Of a stretch of DNA of 64,000 nt, positions 26,547 to 35,969 are shown in pieces; positions within the stretch are counted from its first letter, which is position 1, and each line of letters starts with the position of its first letter. A model generated the notes under the pieces. It made no database searches, was not told the DNA's origin, and saw only the letters and a list, made by a program, of their open reading frames with translations. The translations under genes and the position numbers were made by a program. The DNA is from Caecibacteroides pullorum (GTDB taxonomy: Bacteria; Bacteroidota; Bacteroidia; Bacteroidales; Bacteroidaceae): NCBI RefSeq assembly GCF_019239235.1, contig NZ_JAAZTS010000003.1, positions 1-64,000 of the forward strand, read 5' to 3'.

Positions 26547-27881
26547 TTAAAAATTGAAACGTGTTAATTTGTTGTATAATGTTTGTCTACTGATACCTAA
26601 TTGTTCGGCTGCTGCTGTTAAATTTCCTGAATTTTGAGATATAGCTGCTAATATAGCTTTTCTTTCTACTTCTTTTAAATTAGGAACTCTATCAAAAGAA
26701 AATGTATTATCTAAATGTATAGAGATATCAGATGGTTTTATTATATCTTTTTCTGCTAAGATCACAGCTTTTTCAATGGTATATTGTAATTCCCTAATAT
26801 TTCCAGGCCAATTATGACTTTCCAGCTTTTGTATGGTTTTGGGATGTAAGGATAATCCTGTCCGTTTATACAAATTAGCGTATTTTTTTAAGAAAAATTC
26901 TGCAAATGTCGCTATGTCTTCTTTACGGTGTCGTAAAGGAGGAATTTCTATTTGTATAGTGTTTATACGATAAAATAAATCCTCACGGAAATGAGCTTGC
27001 TTTACCATTTCAAGTAAATTCCGATTAGTGGCGGCAATTAATCGTATGTCAATTGGAATCTTTTTATTACTTCCAAGTCGGGTTATTTCTCTATTTTGTA
27101 AAGCAACTAATAACTTTGCTTGCAATCCTAAAGATAAGTTTCCAATTTCATCAAGAAAAAGTGTACTTCCATTTGCCGCTTCAAATTTACCAATTCTACT
27201 CTCGTATGCATCTGTAAAAGCTCCTTTTTCATGTCCAAACAATTCACTTTCAAATAATGTTTCACTGATAGATCCCATATCGATATTAAACATTTCATAC
27301 TGGCTGCGAAGAGATAAACGATGAATCTCGCGAGCTAATACTTCTTTGCCTGTACCATTTTCACCAAAAATTAAGATGTTTGCATCTGTTTTGGCTACTT
27401 TAGTTACAAGTTTTATTATTTTCATCATCGCTGGAGAATGGCCAATAATCATTCCTGGTTCACTAGCTCCTTTAATAGAATTAGCAGGTAATTTATGTTT
27501 TGCTTCTTGTAATGTAGTTCTTATTTTTTTTATCAAGTTGTCATTATTCCAAGGTTTTAATACAAAATCTGCTGCTCCACTTTTTAATGATTTTACAGCA
27601 AGATCAATATCTCCATAAGCCGTTAGCATAATAACTGGTAGTTCAGGTCTAATTTCATGTATGCGCTGGAGCCAAAACAAGCCTTCATTACCTGTATTAA
27701 AACCAACAGAAAAATTCATATCTAAAATGACTAAATCAATTATGAATTCATCTAAAATAGAAAATATCTTATTGGGATCAGATACAGTCTCTATTTTCTC
27801 AAATTCTCTTTCCAAGAGAAGCTCTAGAGAAGTTAATACGCTTTTGTTGTCATCGACAATTAGAATAGTACCAGTTTGCAT
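26547..27881 (-). CDS. Sigma-54-dependent NtrC-type response regulator
   Basis: The 444-residue protein has a receiver domain with phosphoacceptor D54 (VILDMNF). An AAA+ sigma-54 activator domain follows, with Walker A GENGTGKE and Walker B TLFLDEIG. A Fis-type helix-turn-helix closes it (LTAAAEQLGISRQTLYNKL). The loop that contacts sigma-54 reads GAFTDA instead of the usual GAFTGA. Phosphorylated by the kinase behind it, it should remodel sigma-54 polymerase at the promoter at 28289-28304, across the divergent gap, switching on the export operon. It is the first gene of the regulator-kinase operon. Confidence 0.95.
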   Translation of the reverse strand: MQTGTILIVDDNKSVLTSLELLLEREFEKIETVSDPNKIFSILDEFIIDLVILDMNFSVGFNTGNEGLFWLQRIHEIRPELPVIMLTAYGDIDLAVKSLKSGAADFVLKPWNNDNLIKKIRTTLQEAKHKLPANSIKGASEPGMIIGHSPAMMKIIKLVTKVAKTDANILIFGENGTGKEVLAREIHRLSLRSQYEMFNIDMGSISETLFESELFGHEKGAFTDAYESRIGKFEAANGSTLFLDEIGNLSLGLQAKLLVALQNREITRLGSNKKIPIDIRLIAATNRNLLEMVKQAHFREDLFYRINTIQIEIPPLRHRKEDIATFAEFFLKKYANLYKRTGLSLHPKTIQKLESHNWPGNIRELQYTIEKAVILAEKDIIKPSDISIHLDNTFSFDRVPNLKEVERKAILAAISQNSGNLTAAAEQLGISRQTLYNKLTRFNF

Positions 27882-28209
27882 ATGTTCTTTTTTTTAAAGG
27901 TAAAAATACCTGTTTTACAGATGTCGAACAAAAAAACGCCTAAATATTTGACACTTCAGAAATTTTATTTATGCCCCATTCTTAATTTTTATAATTATAA
28001 TGATGTTTTGGTGGAAGGATAACTAAAATAACACAAGTGGAATTATTCTTTGTGTACAAGAATTGTTTCTTGAGAAAAGACCAAATCAAAAATCCTATAA
28101 TAAATATAAGTTTTTAACTGAAATTCAATCAAAATGTAAGTTTTCTGGGATTTGTGGAGTTTAAGATAAGAGCGATATGTACATACATCATTTTAGTGTC
28201 AAAAAGATA

Positions 28210-28223
28210 GACGTTTATACGTC
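28210..28223. promoter_or_regulatory. Candidate enhancer site for the NtrC-type regulator
   Basis: GACGTTTATACGTC has perfect 5-bp arms (GACGT, ACGTC) around a 4-bp centre, with a further half-like copy GGACGTTTAG at 28232-28241. It lies about 65-80 bp upstream of the -24 element, the usual distance range for sigma-54 activator sites. Binding by the adjacent regulator is inferred. Confidence 0.5.
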
Positions 28224-28288
28224 AACAAATTGGACGTTTAGTTTTGTTTTAATTTTATAAATACCTAATTATCAATGTGTTAAATTAA

Positions 28289-28304
28289 TGGCACGCAATT
28301 TGTA
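28289..28304 (+). promoter_or_regulatory. Sigma-54 (-24/-12) promoter of the export operon
   Basis: TGGCACGCAATTTGTA matches the consensus TGGCACG-N4-TTGCA at all but one fixed position. The GG and TG core pairs are both present with the right spacing. Transcription would begin about 12 bp further on, near 28315, leaving a leader of roughly 27 bases before the TolC-like gene at 28342. The divergent gene encodes a sigma-54 activator. Confidence 0.85.
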
Positions 28305-28341
28305 TCATATAATGCAAATAGAATAATACAAAGTAACCGAT

Positions 28342-29694
28342 ATGAGTTTTGAAACATCTATTAGGCAATGTTTATTGATTTTTTTATCGATTTGTTATTT
28401 CGCTTTGCCTGAAATTAGTAATGCGCAATCCGAATGGACCGAATCTGAATGTATACGATATGCAATTGAGCATAATTTGCAGATACAAAATAAGAAATTG
28501 GATACTAAAATTGCCAATACAGATATTATAGCTGCTTATGGTAATTTTTTACCTTCAATTAGTACTATCAGTGTATTGGGAAAGCAGTTTGGACATTCCA
28601 TAGATCCATTGACAAACCAATATACTTCTGAGTCTTTTTTAGAAAATACGATCGGACTAAATATTTCTCTCCCTGTATTTGAAGGCTTTTCGCGTGTTGA
28701 TAAATTGTTGTTTTATAAAATGAACAAAAAAATTAATGTGTTGTCAAGTAAAGTGGAAGAAAATAATTTGGCTTTTGAAGTTTTAGAAGCATTTTATCGT
28801 TATTCTTTCGATAAAGAAATGCACAAACTTGCAGTTGAACAACGGAAACTAAGTGAATATTATTGCAGGCAGATGATGGAATATGTTGATTTAGGAATAC
28901 GTTCCCTTTCCGACTTACAAGAAGTAAAAGCACGGTTACAATCCGATGTTTATCAAGAAACGGTGAAATCTAATAATTGCAATCTTTCTCTATTAACTCT
29001 GAAAGAACTTATGAACATTAAAGAAACTGATACATTGTCTATTGTCATCACAGATAGTAGGATGGATATAACTGACAGTCTTTTAAGCTTAAATGAACTA
29101 TATTCCATTTCTGAATTAACTCTTCCAGAATATCATATTATGAATATGAAAGAAAAAGCTTCTCGTAAACTATGGTCTATGGCAAAAAGAGTTTTTTACC
29201 CTTCAATTTGTCTGGAATTTAATTTGAATACTGGATATTATAATACGGCAAAGAATAAATCTGGTGATATTATCCCCTATCGAGAACAATTAAATAATAA
29301 TATGAATAGGTATATTGGAATATGCGTATCTTTACCAATATTCAACGGGTTATCTCGTTTGGAGAATATAAGAAAAGAAGAACTTCGTTTGCAGCAAGTA
29401 CAGAATGAAAATGAACAACAACGTTTATCATTATATAAACAAATACATAATACATATCTTTCTTTTCAATCTGCACTTAAGGAATGTCAATTAGCTAAAG
29501 AACAACTTCGTGCGGATTCTATTACATGGAAAGAAAGTGAAGAAAAATGGAGGGAGGGTATGATATCTATGTTCGAATTGTTGGAAAAACGTAATCAATA
29601 CATGCGGAGTAAAGCAGAAATAATACGTACCAAACTGCAATATAATCTTAAAAAAAGAGTGATACGATTCTATCAGGAGGGAACATTTTTATAA
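28342..29694 (+). CDS. TolC-family outer-membrane efflux protein
   Basis: The 450-residue protein has a Sec signal peptide (hydrophobic core LLIFLSICYFAL, cleavage after SNA) and two repeats of long helices and beta hairpins as in TolC. Each begins with an outer-membrane strand pattern such as SISTISVLGKQFGHS. It would form the outer-membrane exit of the export machine whose adaptor, permease and ATPase follow. First gene behind the sigma-54 promoter; the adaptor starts 23 bp later. Codon use is AT-rich like the rest of this cassette. Confidence 0.92.
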   Translation: MSFETSIRQCLLIFLSICYFALPEISNAQSEWTESECIRYAIEHNLQIQNKKLDTKIANTDIIAAYGNFLPSISTISVLGKQFGHSIDPLTNQYTSESFLENTIGLNISLPVFEGFSRVDKLLFYKMNKKINVLSSKVEENNLAFEVLEAFYRYSFDKEMHKLAVEQRKLSEYYCRQMMEYVDLGIRSLSDLQEVKARLQSDVYQETVKSNNCNLSLLTLKELMNIKETDTLSIVITDSRMDITDSLLSLNELYSISELTLPEYHIMNMKEKASRKLWSMAKRVFYPSICLEFNLNTGYYNTAKNKSGDIIPYREQLNNNMNRYIGICVSLPIFNGLSRLENIRKEELRLQQVQNENEQQRLSLYKQIHNTYLSFQSALKECQLAKEQLRADSITWKESEEKWREGMISMFELLEKRNQYMRSKAEIIRTKLQYNLKKRVIRFYQEGTFL

Positions 29695-29717
29695 TAAAAA
29701 TTAATTGTATAATAAAA

Positions 29718-30989
29718 ATGAAGCAGATTGATTATAACGGCATGGATACAAAAAATGAGAAAAAATCTAGATTTTCAAAGAAAATGATTTGTATTATAAT
29801 TGCTTCAATTACTGTTCTTTTTTGGGGGGTATGGATGACATTTCGCGTCAATTCATCCTCTATGAATGTAAATAAAGATGGTATAACAATTTCTACTGTA
29901 CAAAAGGGAGAATTTAATGATTATATTAGAGTCGTAGGACAGGTTATTCCGGATCATATCATATATTTGGATGCGATTGAAGGGGGACGAGTTGAGGAAC
30001 GTTTGATAGAGGAAGGAGCGCAAGTAAAAGCTGGAGATATAATTCTTCGTCTTAGTAATCCGCTGTTAAATATTGGTATTTTACAAAGTGAGGCAAACTT
30101 GGCTTATCAGGAAAATGAACTTCGTAATACTCGCTTGAATATGGAACAAGAGCATCTTAGTTTGAAGCAAGAACGTATTACACTGAATAAAGAATTAATA
30201 CAGAAGCAACGTCGTTTTCAACAATACTCACATCTGTTTCAAAAGAATTTAATATCCAGGGAAGATTATTTACAGTCACAGGAAGATTATAATTCAATTT
30301 CAGAACAAGTCAAAATTTTAGATGAAAGGATCAAACAAGATGTACAGTTACGTGATAATCAATTACAAAGTCTAAATGAAAATATACGAAACATTAAAAA
30401 AAGTCTTTTACTTGTACGTGAACGTTTAGAGAACTTAAAGATAAAAGCGCCTGTTGATGGACAATTAGGAAATATAGAAGCTCAAATAGGACAATCTATA
30501 TCTCAAGGTGAACGTATAGGACAAATTATTACTCCTGAGTTGAAGATAGAAGCAAAGATTGATGAGCATTATGTGGAACGTATTCATCCTGGCCTTTTGG
30601 CTAATTTTGAGCGTGAAGGAAAAAAGTATAGTTTGAAAATAACAAAAGTATATCCGGAAGTACAAAATGGACAATTTCGCACTGATTTGCATTTTATTTC
30701 TGATAGACCTGTGAATATCCGTTCTGGACAAACATATCACTTAGATTTACAACTGGGTGATCCTATAGAAGCAGTTCTTATCCCACGTGGAAGTTTTTAC
30801 CAGTCAAGTGGAGGGGAATATGTATATGTAGTAGATGAGAAAGAAAAAGTGGCTCATCTGCGCCAAGTTCGATTAGGACGACAGAATCCTTTGTATTATG
30901 AAGTTCTGGATGGGTTGAATCCTGGAGAGAAAGTTATTATTTCCGGATATGATTTATTTGGTAAAAATGAACACTTAAAATTACGATAA
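29718..30989 (+). CDS. HlyD/MacA-like membrane fusion protein
   Basis: The 423-residue adaptor has a cytoplasmic charged start and one membrane helix (about 24-43, MICIIIASITVLFWGVWMTF). A lipoyl-like half motif (IEGGRVEERLIEEGAQVKAG) follows, then a long coiled coil (about 115-230), and the second lipoyl half (LKIKAPVDGQLGNIEAQIGQ). A beta-barrel region closes it. It should bridge the FtsX-type permease and the TolC-like channel. A second ATG at residue 9 (MDTKNEKK) is possible. Its stop and the next start overlap as TAATG, implying translational coupling. Confidence 0.92.
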   Translation: MKQIDYNGMDTKNEKKSRFSKKMICIIIASITVLFWGVWMTFRVNSSSMNVNKDGITISTVQKGEFNDYIRVVGQVIPDHIIYLDAIEGGRVEERLIEEGAQVKAGDIILRLSNPLLNIGILQSEANLAYQENELRNTRLNMEQEHLSLKQERITLNKELIQKQRRFQQYSHLFQKNLISREDYLQSQEDYNSISEQVKILDERIKQDVQLRDNQLQSLNENIRNIKKSLLLVRERLENLKIKAPVDGQLGNIEAQIGQSISQGERIGQIITPELKIEAKIDEHYVERIHPGLLANFEREGKKYSLKITKVYPEVQNGQFRTDLHFISDRPVNIRSGQTYHLDLQLGDPIEAVLIPRGSFYQSSGGEYVYVVDEKEKVAHLRQVRLGRQNPLYYEVLDGLNPGEKVIISGYDLFGKNEHLKLR

Positions 30990-33394
30990 TGGAATATTTT
31001 TCTCAAATTATTAAAAGTCAGAGGGTAAAGAAGTCTCTTACAGCCCTTAATTTATTGGGCCTTTCTGTGTGTATAGGTTCGGCTCTGTTGATTCTTTTTT
31101 ATGTACGGTTTGAATTAAGTTTTGACACATTTCATGATGGCGATCGAATTTATCGTGTAGAAAGTCGTCTTTATGAAGGGAACGTTTTGACGGACAATTG
31201 GGCTACAACGACATTTGGCCACGCTCCTGTCATGTTTCGTGAGATTCCTGGCATCGAACAATATGTAAGGGTGACAGCACAAGACCGTGAACAAGAAGTT
31301 ACATACAAGGATCGTCAGTTTATAGAGGAAAAATATTGTTATACGGAACCTGCCTTTTTTGATTTATTTAATTTCCCCATAATTAAAGGGGAGAAGGAAG
31401 GACAATTAGTTCGTCCAAATACAGTTGTAATTACGGAAAGTACTGCACATCGCTATTTTGCAGATAGTGATCCTATTGGTAAAATCTTGACCTTTAAAAC
31501 ACCTTCATCTGAACAGCATTTTGAGGTTACAGGAATAATTGCAGATATGCCATATAACTCTCATTTACGTTACGATTTTTTATTGTCGTATTCTTCTATT
31601 CCAGAAGCAAGACGTGACATTTGGTATATTCATGGTGTGTATACTTACATACGTCTTAAACCCGGTAAAAGTCCAAGCGATATAGAAGAAAATTTTCATT
31701 CTATATCAGAAAAATATAAGACATCTGCATTAAAGTATAAAGATTGGAGAGTTGAACTTATTCCTTTAAAAGATATACATTTGACTCCTCGTAAATCATA
31801 TGAAAAGGAAGAAAAAGGTAGCAAAACAGCTGTCCAGATTCTTTTTATTATGGCTGTAGCTTTATTGTTAATCGGATGGGTAAATGCTTTGAACTTAACT
31901 ATTGCGCGTTATTTAGAAAGAGGAAAGGAATTTGGGCTTAGAAAAGTATTCGGAGCTTCTCGTCGACAAATTGTAATGCAAGGATTACTTGAATCAGGGT
32001 TATTCAACTTATTGGCATTGGTCTTAGCTTTGGGATGGATAGAAGTATTGTTGCCTATTGTTTCCCGTTGGGTTGGACAAAATTTTGCATTTGACGTTTT
32101 TAACTCATTAGAATGTTGGAGTATGGTATTAATGATATTTGTCTGTGGAACCCTTTTTATTGGTTTATATCCGTCATTTCTACTTACTCATATTAAGCCT
32201 TCAGACATCATGCGAGGTAAATTTTTACATAGTCGAAAGGGAAATAAAATTAGGAAAATATTAATTGTCATTCAATTTGTAGCTTCTTTTATTTTAGTTT
32301 CAGGAACAATTGTAGTAATTAGACAAATACATTTTATGCAACAAGAAACTTCTTCTGCTATGTTTGATCGAGTTTTGGTTTTGAAATATCCTGCTTTAAC
32401 AGAAAATATGTCTGTACAAATGATGAACTTTAAGAAAAGACTGGAACAGGAGTCCTTTATAAGTCATGTGGCAGTTTCTGGTGCAGTTCCAGGTGCGGAA
32501 GTAGCAAATTATTTCACTAATCGTCCTTATGGAAGCGACATATCAGAAATAAAACTGATACAAATGTTTGCTGTAGATTATGATTATTTGACTCTGTATT
32601 CTCTTAAAATCATTTGTGGCCGTATTTTTTCTGAGAATTATGGAAATGAACTAAACAAGGTCGTCTTGAATGAGGAGGCTGCCAGATTACTTGGATACTC
32701 TTCTCCTGAAGATGCATTAGGCAAACAATTGGCCATGGAAGTCTTGGAAGAACCTCTTGAGATTATCGGTGTTGTGAAAAATTACCACCAACAATCACTT
32801 GCTGAACCATATAAGCCAATAATGTTTTTTATAAAAGAACGTGTTCCTTTTATTGCGACACCGTATATTTCTATTCAATTCAATACAGAAATTAATGCAA
32901 AACAAGTTGCAAAGATAGAGCAGATATATAAAACATATTTTCCTTCAGCCGTATTTTCATATTTTAGGTTGAGTGATTACAATGATGATTTGTATAAATC
33001 AGATCGTAATTTTAGTTGGATTTTTACATGTGCATCATTGCTTGCAATATTTGTAGCTTGTTTGGGGTTATGGATTATGACTCTTTTTTCTACAATGGCT
33101 CGTGTAAAAGAAATTGGAATAAGAAAGGTGTTAGGGGCTGATAAGATAAGTCTTTTTGGGGTTTTAACACGGGAGTTGATATTACTTACGATATTGGCTA
33201 CAGTATTGGGAACTCCTCTTTCTATTATTTTGATGGATGAATGGCTTGGAACTTATGCCTTTCATATTGTTTTGCCTTGGTGGGGATATGTAATAGCATT
33301 TGTGTTAATGATATTTGTCGCTTTATTGACAGTAGCTCATCAAGTTTGGCGTGTAATTCGTTTAAAACCAATGCGTATCTTGAGAAATGAGTAA
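30989..33394 (+). CDS. ABC transporter permease, FtsX/MacB type, fused double unit
   Basis: The 801-residue protein contains two MacB-like units in tandem. Each has an N-terminal membrane helix, a periplasmic MacB-type domain (first one about 45-270, including VITESTAHRYFADSDPIGK) and FtsX helices. The FtsX blocks carry the coupling-helix text KEFGLRKVFGASRRQIV and KEIGIRKVLGADKISLF, where the ATPase docks. Double-unit permeases of about 800 residues are typical of Bacteroidetes and need no partner permease. Such systems act as mechanotransmission exporters of peptides, lipids or toxic compounds from the periplasm; the substrate here is unknown. Confidence 0.93.
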   Translation: MEYFSQIIKSQRVKKSLTALNLLGLSVCIGSALLILFYVRFELSFDTFHDGDRIYRVESRLYEGNVLTDNWATTTFGHAPVMFREIPGIEQYVRVTAQDREQEVTYKDRQFIEEKYCYTEPAFFDLFNFPIIKGEKEGQLVRPNTVVITESTAHRYFADSDPIGKILTFKTPSSEQHFEVTGIIADMPYNSHLRYDFLLSYSSIPEARRDIWYIHGVYTYIRLKPGKSPSDIEENFHSISEKYKTSALKYKDWRVELIPLKDIHLTPRKSYEKEEKGSKTAVQILFIMAVALLLIGWVNALNLTIARYLERGKEFGLRKVFGASRRQIVMQGLLESGLFNLLALVLALGWIEVLLPIVSRWVGQNFAFDVFNSLECWSMVLMIFVCGTLFIGLYPSFLLTHIKPSDIMRGKFLHSRKGNKIRKILIVIQFVASFILVSGTIVVIRQIHFMQQETSSAMFDRVLVLKYPALTENMSVQMMNFKKRLEQESFISHVAVSGAVPGAEVANYFTNRPYGSDISEIKLIQMFAVDYDYLTLYSLKIICGRIFSENYGNELNKVVLNEEAARLLGYSSPEDALGKQLAMEVLEEPLEIIGVVKNYHQQSLAEPYKPIMFFIKERVPFIATPYISIQFNTEINAKQVAKIEQIYKTYFPSAVFSYFRLSDYNDDLYKSDRNFSWIFTCASLLAIFVACLGLWIMTLFSTMARVKEIGIRKVLGADKISLFGVLTRELILLTILATVLGTPLSIILMDEWLGTYAFHIVLPWWGYVIAFVLMIFVALLTVAHQVWRVIRLKPMRILRNE

Positions 33395-33410
33395 TTTAAA
33401 TTTTTAAAAT

Positions 33411-34076
33411 ATGATTAGAACAGAAAATCTTTCCATGGTCTTTACGACAGAAGATGTACAGACCAGAGCATTAAACAATGTAAATTTGGAGATTGAACAA
33501 GGGGAATTTGTTGCCATTATGGGACCGTCAGGATGTGGAAAGTCAACGTTGCTAAATATTTTAGGAACGCTAGACATACCTACGTCTGGGAAATATTTTA
33601 TTAACGAGAAAGAGATGACCAAAATGAATGAAAATCAGTTGAGTTCTTTTCGTAAGAAAAATATTGGCTTTGTGTTCCAAAGTTTTAATCTGATAGATGA
33701 ATTAACGGTATTTGAAAATGTTGAGTTACCATTAGTTTATCTGGGTATTCAAAAGAAAGAACGAATATCAAAAGTAATGAATGTATTAGAACAAATGAAT
33801 ATAGCCCATCGTGCCAAACACTTTCCACAGCAATTGTCAGGAGGGCAACAACAACGAGTGGCCATTGCTCGTGCTATAGTCACAGATTGTCCTTTGATAT
33901 TAGCAGATGAGCCAACTGGTAATTTGGATTCAACAAATGGTGTCGAAGTCATGACGTTACTCCAACAACTTAATAAACAGGGAACAACAATTATAATGGT
34001 TACACATTCGGAAAGAGATGCTGGTTATGCCAATCGAGTGATTTATTTGTTGGATGGTAGAATAATAAGTAAGTAA
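33411..34076 (+). CDS. ABC transporter ATPase, MacB/LolD type
   Basis: The 221-residue ATPase shows Walker A GPSGCGKST (about 39-47), Q-loop VFQSFNLIDELT, signature LSGGQQQR and Walker B LILADEPTGNLDS, all standard for the MacB/LolD group. It powers the FtsX-type permease encoded 16 bp upstream. It is the last gene of the cassette, although the ATPase gene often leads in related operons. No terminator is visible in the 49-bp AT-rich gap to the convergent glycerate kinase gene. Confidence 0.95.
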   Translation: MIRTENLSMVFTTEDVQTRALNNVNLEIEQGEFVAIMGPSGCGKSTLLNILGTLDIPTSGKYFINEKEMTKMNENQLSSFRKKNIGFVFQSFNLIDELTVFENVELPLVYLGIQKKERISKVMNVLEQMNIAHRAKHFPQQLSGGQQQRVAIARAIVTDCPLILADEPTGNLDSTNGVEVMTLLQQLNKQGTTIIMVTHSERDAGYANRVIYLLDGRIISK

Positions 34077-34125
34077 AATGTAATAATATATCAGTCAATT
34101 CTTAAAATATTCTATTATAGGAATT

Positions 34126-35244
34126 TTATTTCAGGAGGTCTTCTATGGTCCGGCTGATGTTCGTTTGGGCCACGTCTTTCTGCATGGCTGTGCTGATGGG
34201 CATATCCGGAGGGGTGGTGTCATATACTTGGCTGAAACCGGCCGAACGAAGTATTTCTTTGTCGGCTACTTGGCCGGCTATCAGAACGACAGGAATACCT
34301 GTTTGGCGGGATTCGTTCAGTACACCTGCCGGAACTTTCCCCATTGTAGTCTGCCGGTCGGCGCGGCCTTCACCTGTAATGATCAGGTCTGCTCCCTTTA
34401 TCTTGTCCCTAAATCCGTTGGCTTCCAGCAGCAAGCTGATGCCCGGACGGAGTGCGGCGTTCAGAAAGGCAGCCAGTGCGCCGCCCAGTCCTCCTGCGGC
34501 TCCAGCACCGGGTAGGGTGGCAATGTCGTGTCCTGTCGTTTGTCGGTAGAGTTCGGCCAGATGGCGCAGGCCTTTGTCAAGCTGTTGCACCTCGTCGGGG
34601 CTGGCACCTTTTTGTGGAGAGAAGATATAGGCTGCACCTTCGGGGCCGTAGAACGGATTGCGGACATCGCAGGCAGCGGTACATCGGACGGTCTTTAAGG
34701 CTGGGTGGGCAAACGAGGTATCTATTCTGTCTGTTTCTTCCATGTCGCAACCCCTTCCTTCCAGTTCCTGACCCTGACGGTCTAGAAAACGGATACCTAA
34801 AGCGCTGAGCATGCCCATCCCTCCGTCGTTGGTAGCACTGCCACCCAGTCCGATGACCATGTGGTTGCATCCCCTGTTGAGGGCATCGCGCATCAGTTCG
34901 CCTGTCCCACGGGTAGTGGTTAGCAGAGGATTGCGTTGGTTTTCAGGCACAAGGGGGAGTCCGCTGGCCGAAGCCATTTCGATGTAGGCCGTTTGTCCGT
35001 CGGAACTTATCAGATAACGTGCTTTCACTTTCTCGTCCAAAGGTCCCTGTACACGGAGGCGCACTTCCTGTGCACGTAAGGCAGAAAGGGCTTCCAGCAT
35101 ACCTTCGCCACCATCGGCTATCGGGATACAGACGATTTCAGCTTGAGGATACACCCGCCGGATGCCTTCGAGAGCAGCGGCTTCGGCCTCGGCAGAGGTG
35201 AGGCTTCCTTTAAAGGAGTCGATGGCAAGGACTATCTTTCTCAT
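34126..35244 (-). CDS. Glycerate kinase (GarK/GlxK family)
   Basis: The 372-residue enzyme phosphorylates D-glycerate, feeding glycolysis and, through 3-phosphoglycerate, serine synthesis. Marks of the family are MRKIVLAIDSFKGSLTS at the start, IPIADGGEGM, GLGGSATNDGGMGML and LIITGEGRADRQT near the C-terminus. Length fits the two-domain class of about 370-380 residues. ATG at 35244 is chosen because the family N-terminus starts exactly there, though the frame is open further upstream. It diverges from YigZ. GC content returns to the level of the chromosomal genes here, marking the end of the AT-rich cassette. Confidence 0.93.
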   Translation of the reverse strand: MRKIVLAIDSFKGSLTSAEAEAAALEGIRRVYPQAEIVCIPIADGGEGMLEALSALRAQEVRLRVQGPLDEKVKARYLISSDGQTAYIEMASASGLPLVPENQRNPLLTTTRGTGELMRDALNRGCNHMVIGLGGSATNDGGMGMLSALGIRFLDRQGQELEGRGCDMEETDRIDTSFAHPALKTVRCTAACDVRNPFYGPEGAAYIFSPQKGASPDEVQQLDKGLRHLAELYRQTTGHDIATLPGAGAAGGLGGALAAFLNAALRPGISLLLEANGFRDKIKGADLIITGEGRADRQTTMGKVPAGVLNESRQTGIPVVLIAGQVADKEILRSAGFSQVYDTTPPDMPISTAMQKDVAQTNISRTIEDLLK

Positions 35245-35319
35245 GACTTCAGTGGATTGGTGTGTTGCAAAATTAGGATTTTTGTCGGGAATAGGCGAGG
35301 AGTAAGTGGAAAAATGCAT

Positions 35320-35327
35320 TATCTTTG
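35320..35327 (+). promoter_or_regulatory. yigZ: -7 box TATCTTTG just before yigZ
   Basis: A perfect TAnnTTTG match ends only 5 bp before the yigZ ATG (35333). Transcription starting at the usual distance would leave little or no leader. A good -33 element is not visible, so the call is moderate. Confidence 0.5.
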
Positions 35328-35332
35328 TCGGT

Positions 35333-35932
35333 ATGAACGAAGACGTATACAGAACCATAGCCGCTCCTGCCGAGGGTATTTATACGGAGAAGCGGAGCAA
35401 ATTCATAGCCATTGCCTTGCCTGTACGTACGGTAGACGAAGTGAAGGCTTTGCTGGAGGAGTATCAGAAAAAATATTACGATGCCCGTCATGTGTGTTAT
35501 GCCTACATGCTCGGCCCCCAGCGCAAAGACTTTCGGGCAAATGATAATGGCGAGCCGTCGGGTACGGCCGGAAAGCCTATCCTGGGACAGATAAACTCCA
35601 ACGAACTGACGGACATCCTCATTATCGTGGTGCGCTACTTCGGAGGCATCAAGTTGGGGACGAGCGGGCTGATTGTGGCCTATAAGGCCGCCGCTGCCGA
35701 AGCACTTGCCGCCGCCGAGGTCGTGGAGAAGACGGTGGACGAATGTATCCGCTTCTGGTTCGAATATCCTTTTATGAATGACGTGATGAGGGTGGTCAAG
35801 GAAGAAGGCCCTGAGATTGTAGAGCAGGGTTACGACATGGATTGCCGCATGACACTCCGCATACGTAGCTCCCTGATGCCACGCTTGCGGGCACGGCTGG
35901 AGAAAGTGGAGACATTGAGAATAGAGGAGTAG
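35333..35932 (+). CDS. yigZ: YigZ/IMPACT family protein
   Basis: The 199-residue protein has the IMPACT N-terminal domain with KRSKFIAIALPV, the YDARHVCYAYMLG strand, the DNGEPSGTAGKPIL signature and VVRYFGGIKLGTSGL, followed by a ferredoxin-like C-terminal domain. Family members are linked to translation control and proline-peptide handling, but the exact activity is unsettled. ATG at 35333 aligns with the family start. The HpaII-like gene follows after 37 bp. Confidence 0.92.
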   Translation: MNEDVYRTIAAPAEGIYTEKRSKFIAIALPVRTVDEVKALLEEYQKKYYDARHVCYAYMLGPQRKDFRANDNGEPSGTAGKPILGQINSNELTDILIIVVRYFGGIKLGTSGLIVAYKAAAAEALAAAEVVEKTVDECIRFWFEYPFMNDVMRVVKEEGPEIVEQGYDMDCRMTLRIRSSLMPRLRARLEKVETLRIEE

Positions 35933-35969
35933 GGATTTATATCGATAACTTTACACATTATATATAAGT

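Larger units (their letters stand above)
27882..28341. other. 460-bp divergent control region of the export cassette
   Basis: This AT-rich gap contains no gene. It holds the sigma-54 promoter (28289-28304) and the palindromic candidate enhancer site (28210-28223). A long-range inverted pair, TTTGACACT at 27947-27955 and AGTGTCAAA at 28195-28203, also lies here. The regulator gene's own promoter must lie in the left part on the minus strand, but I see no clear sigma-54 or TAnnTTTG match for it. Confidence 0.6.
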
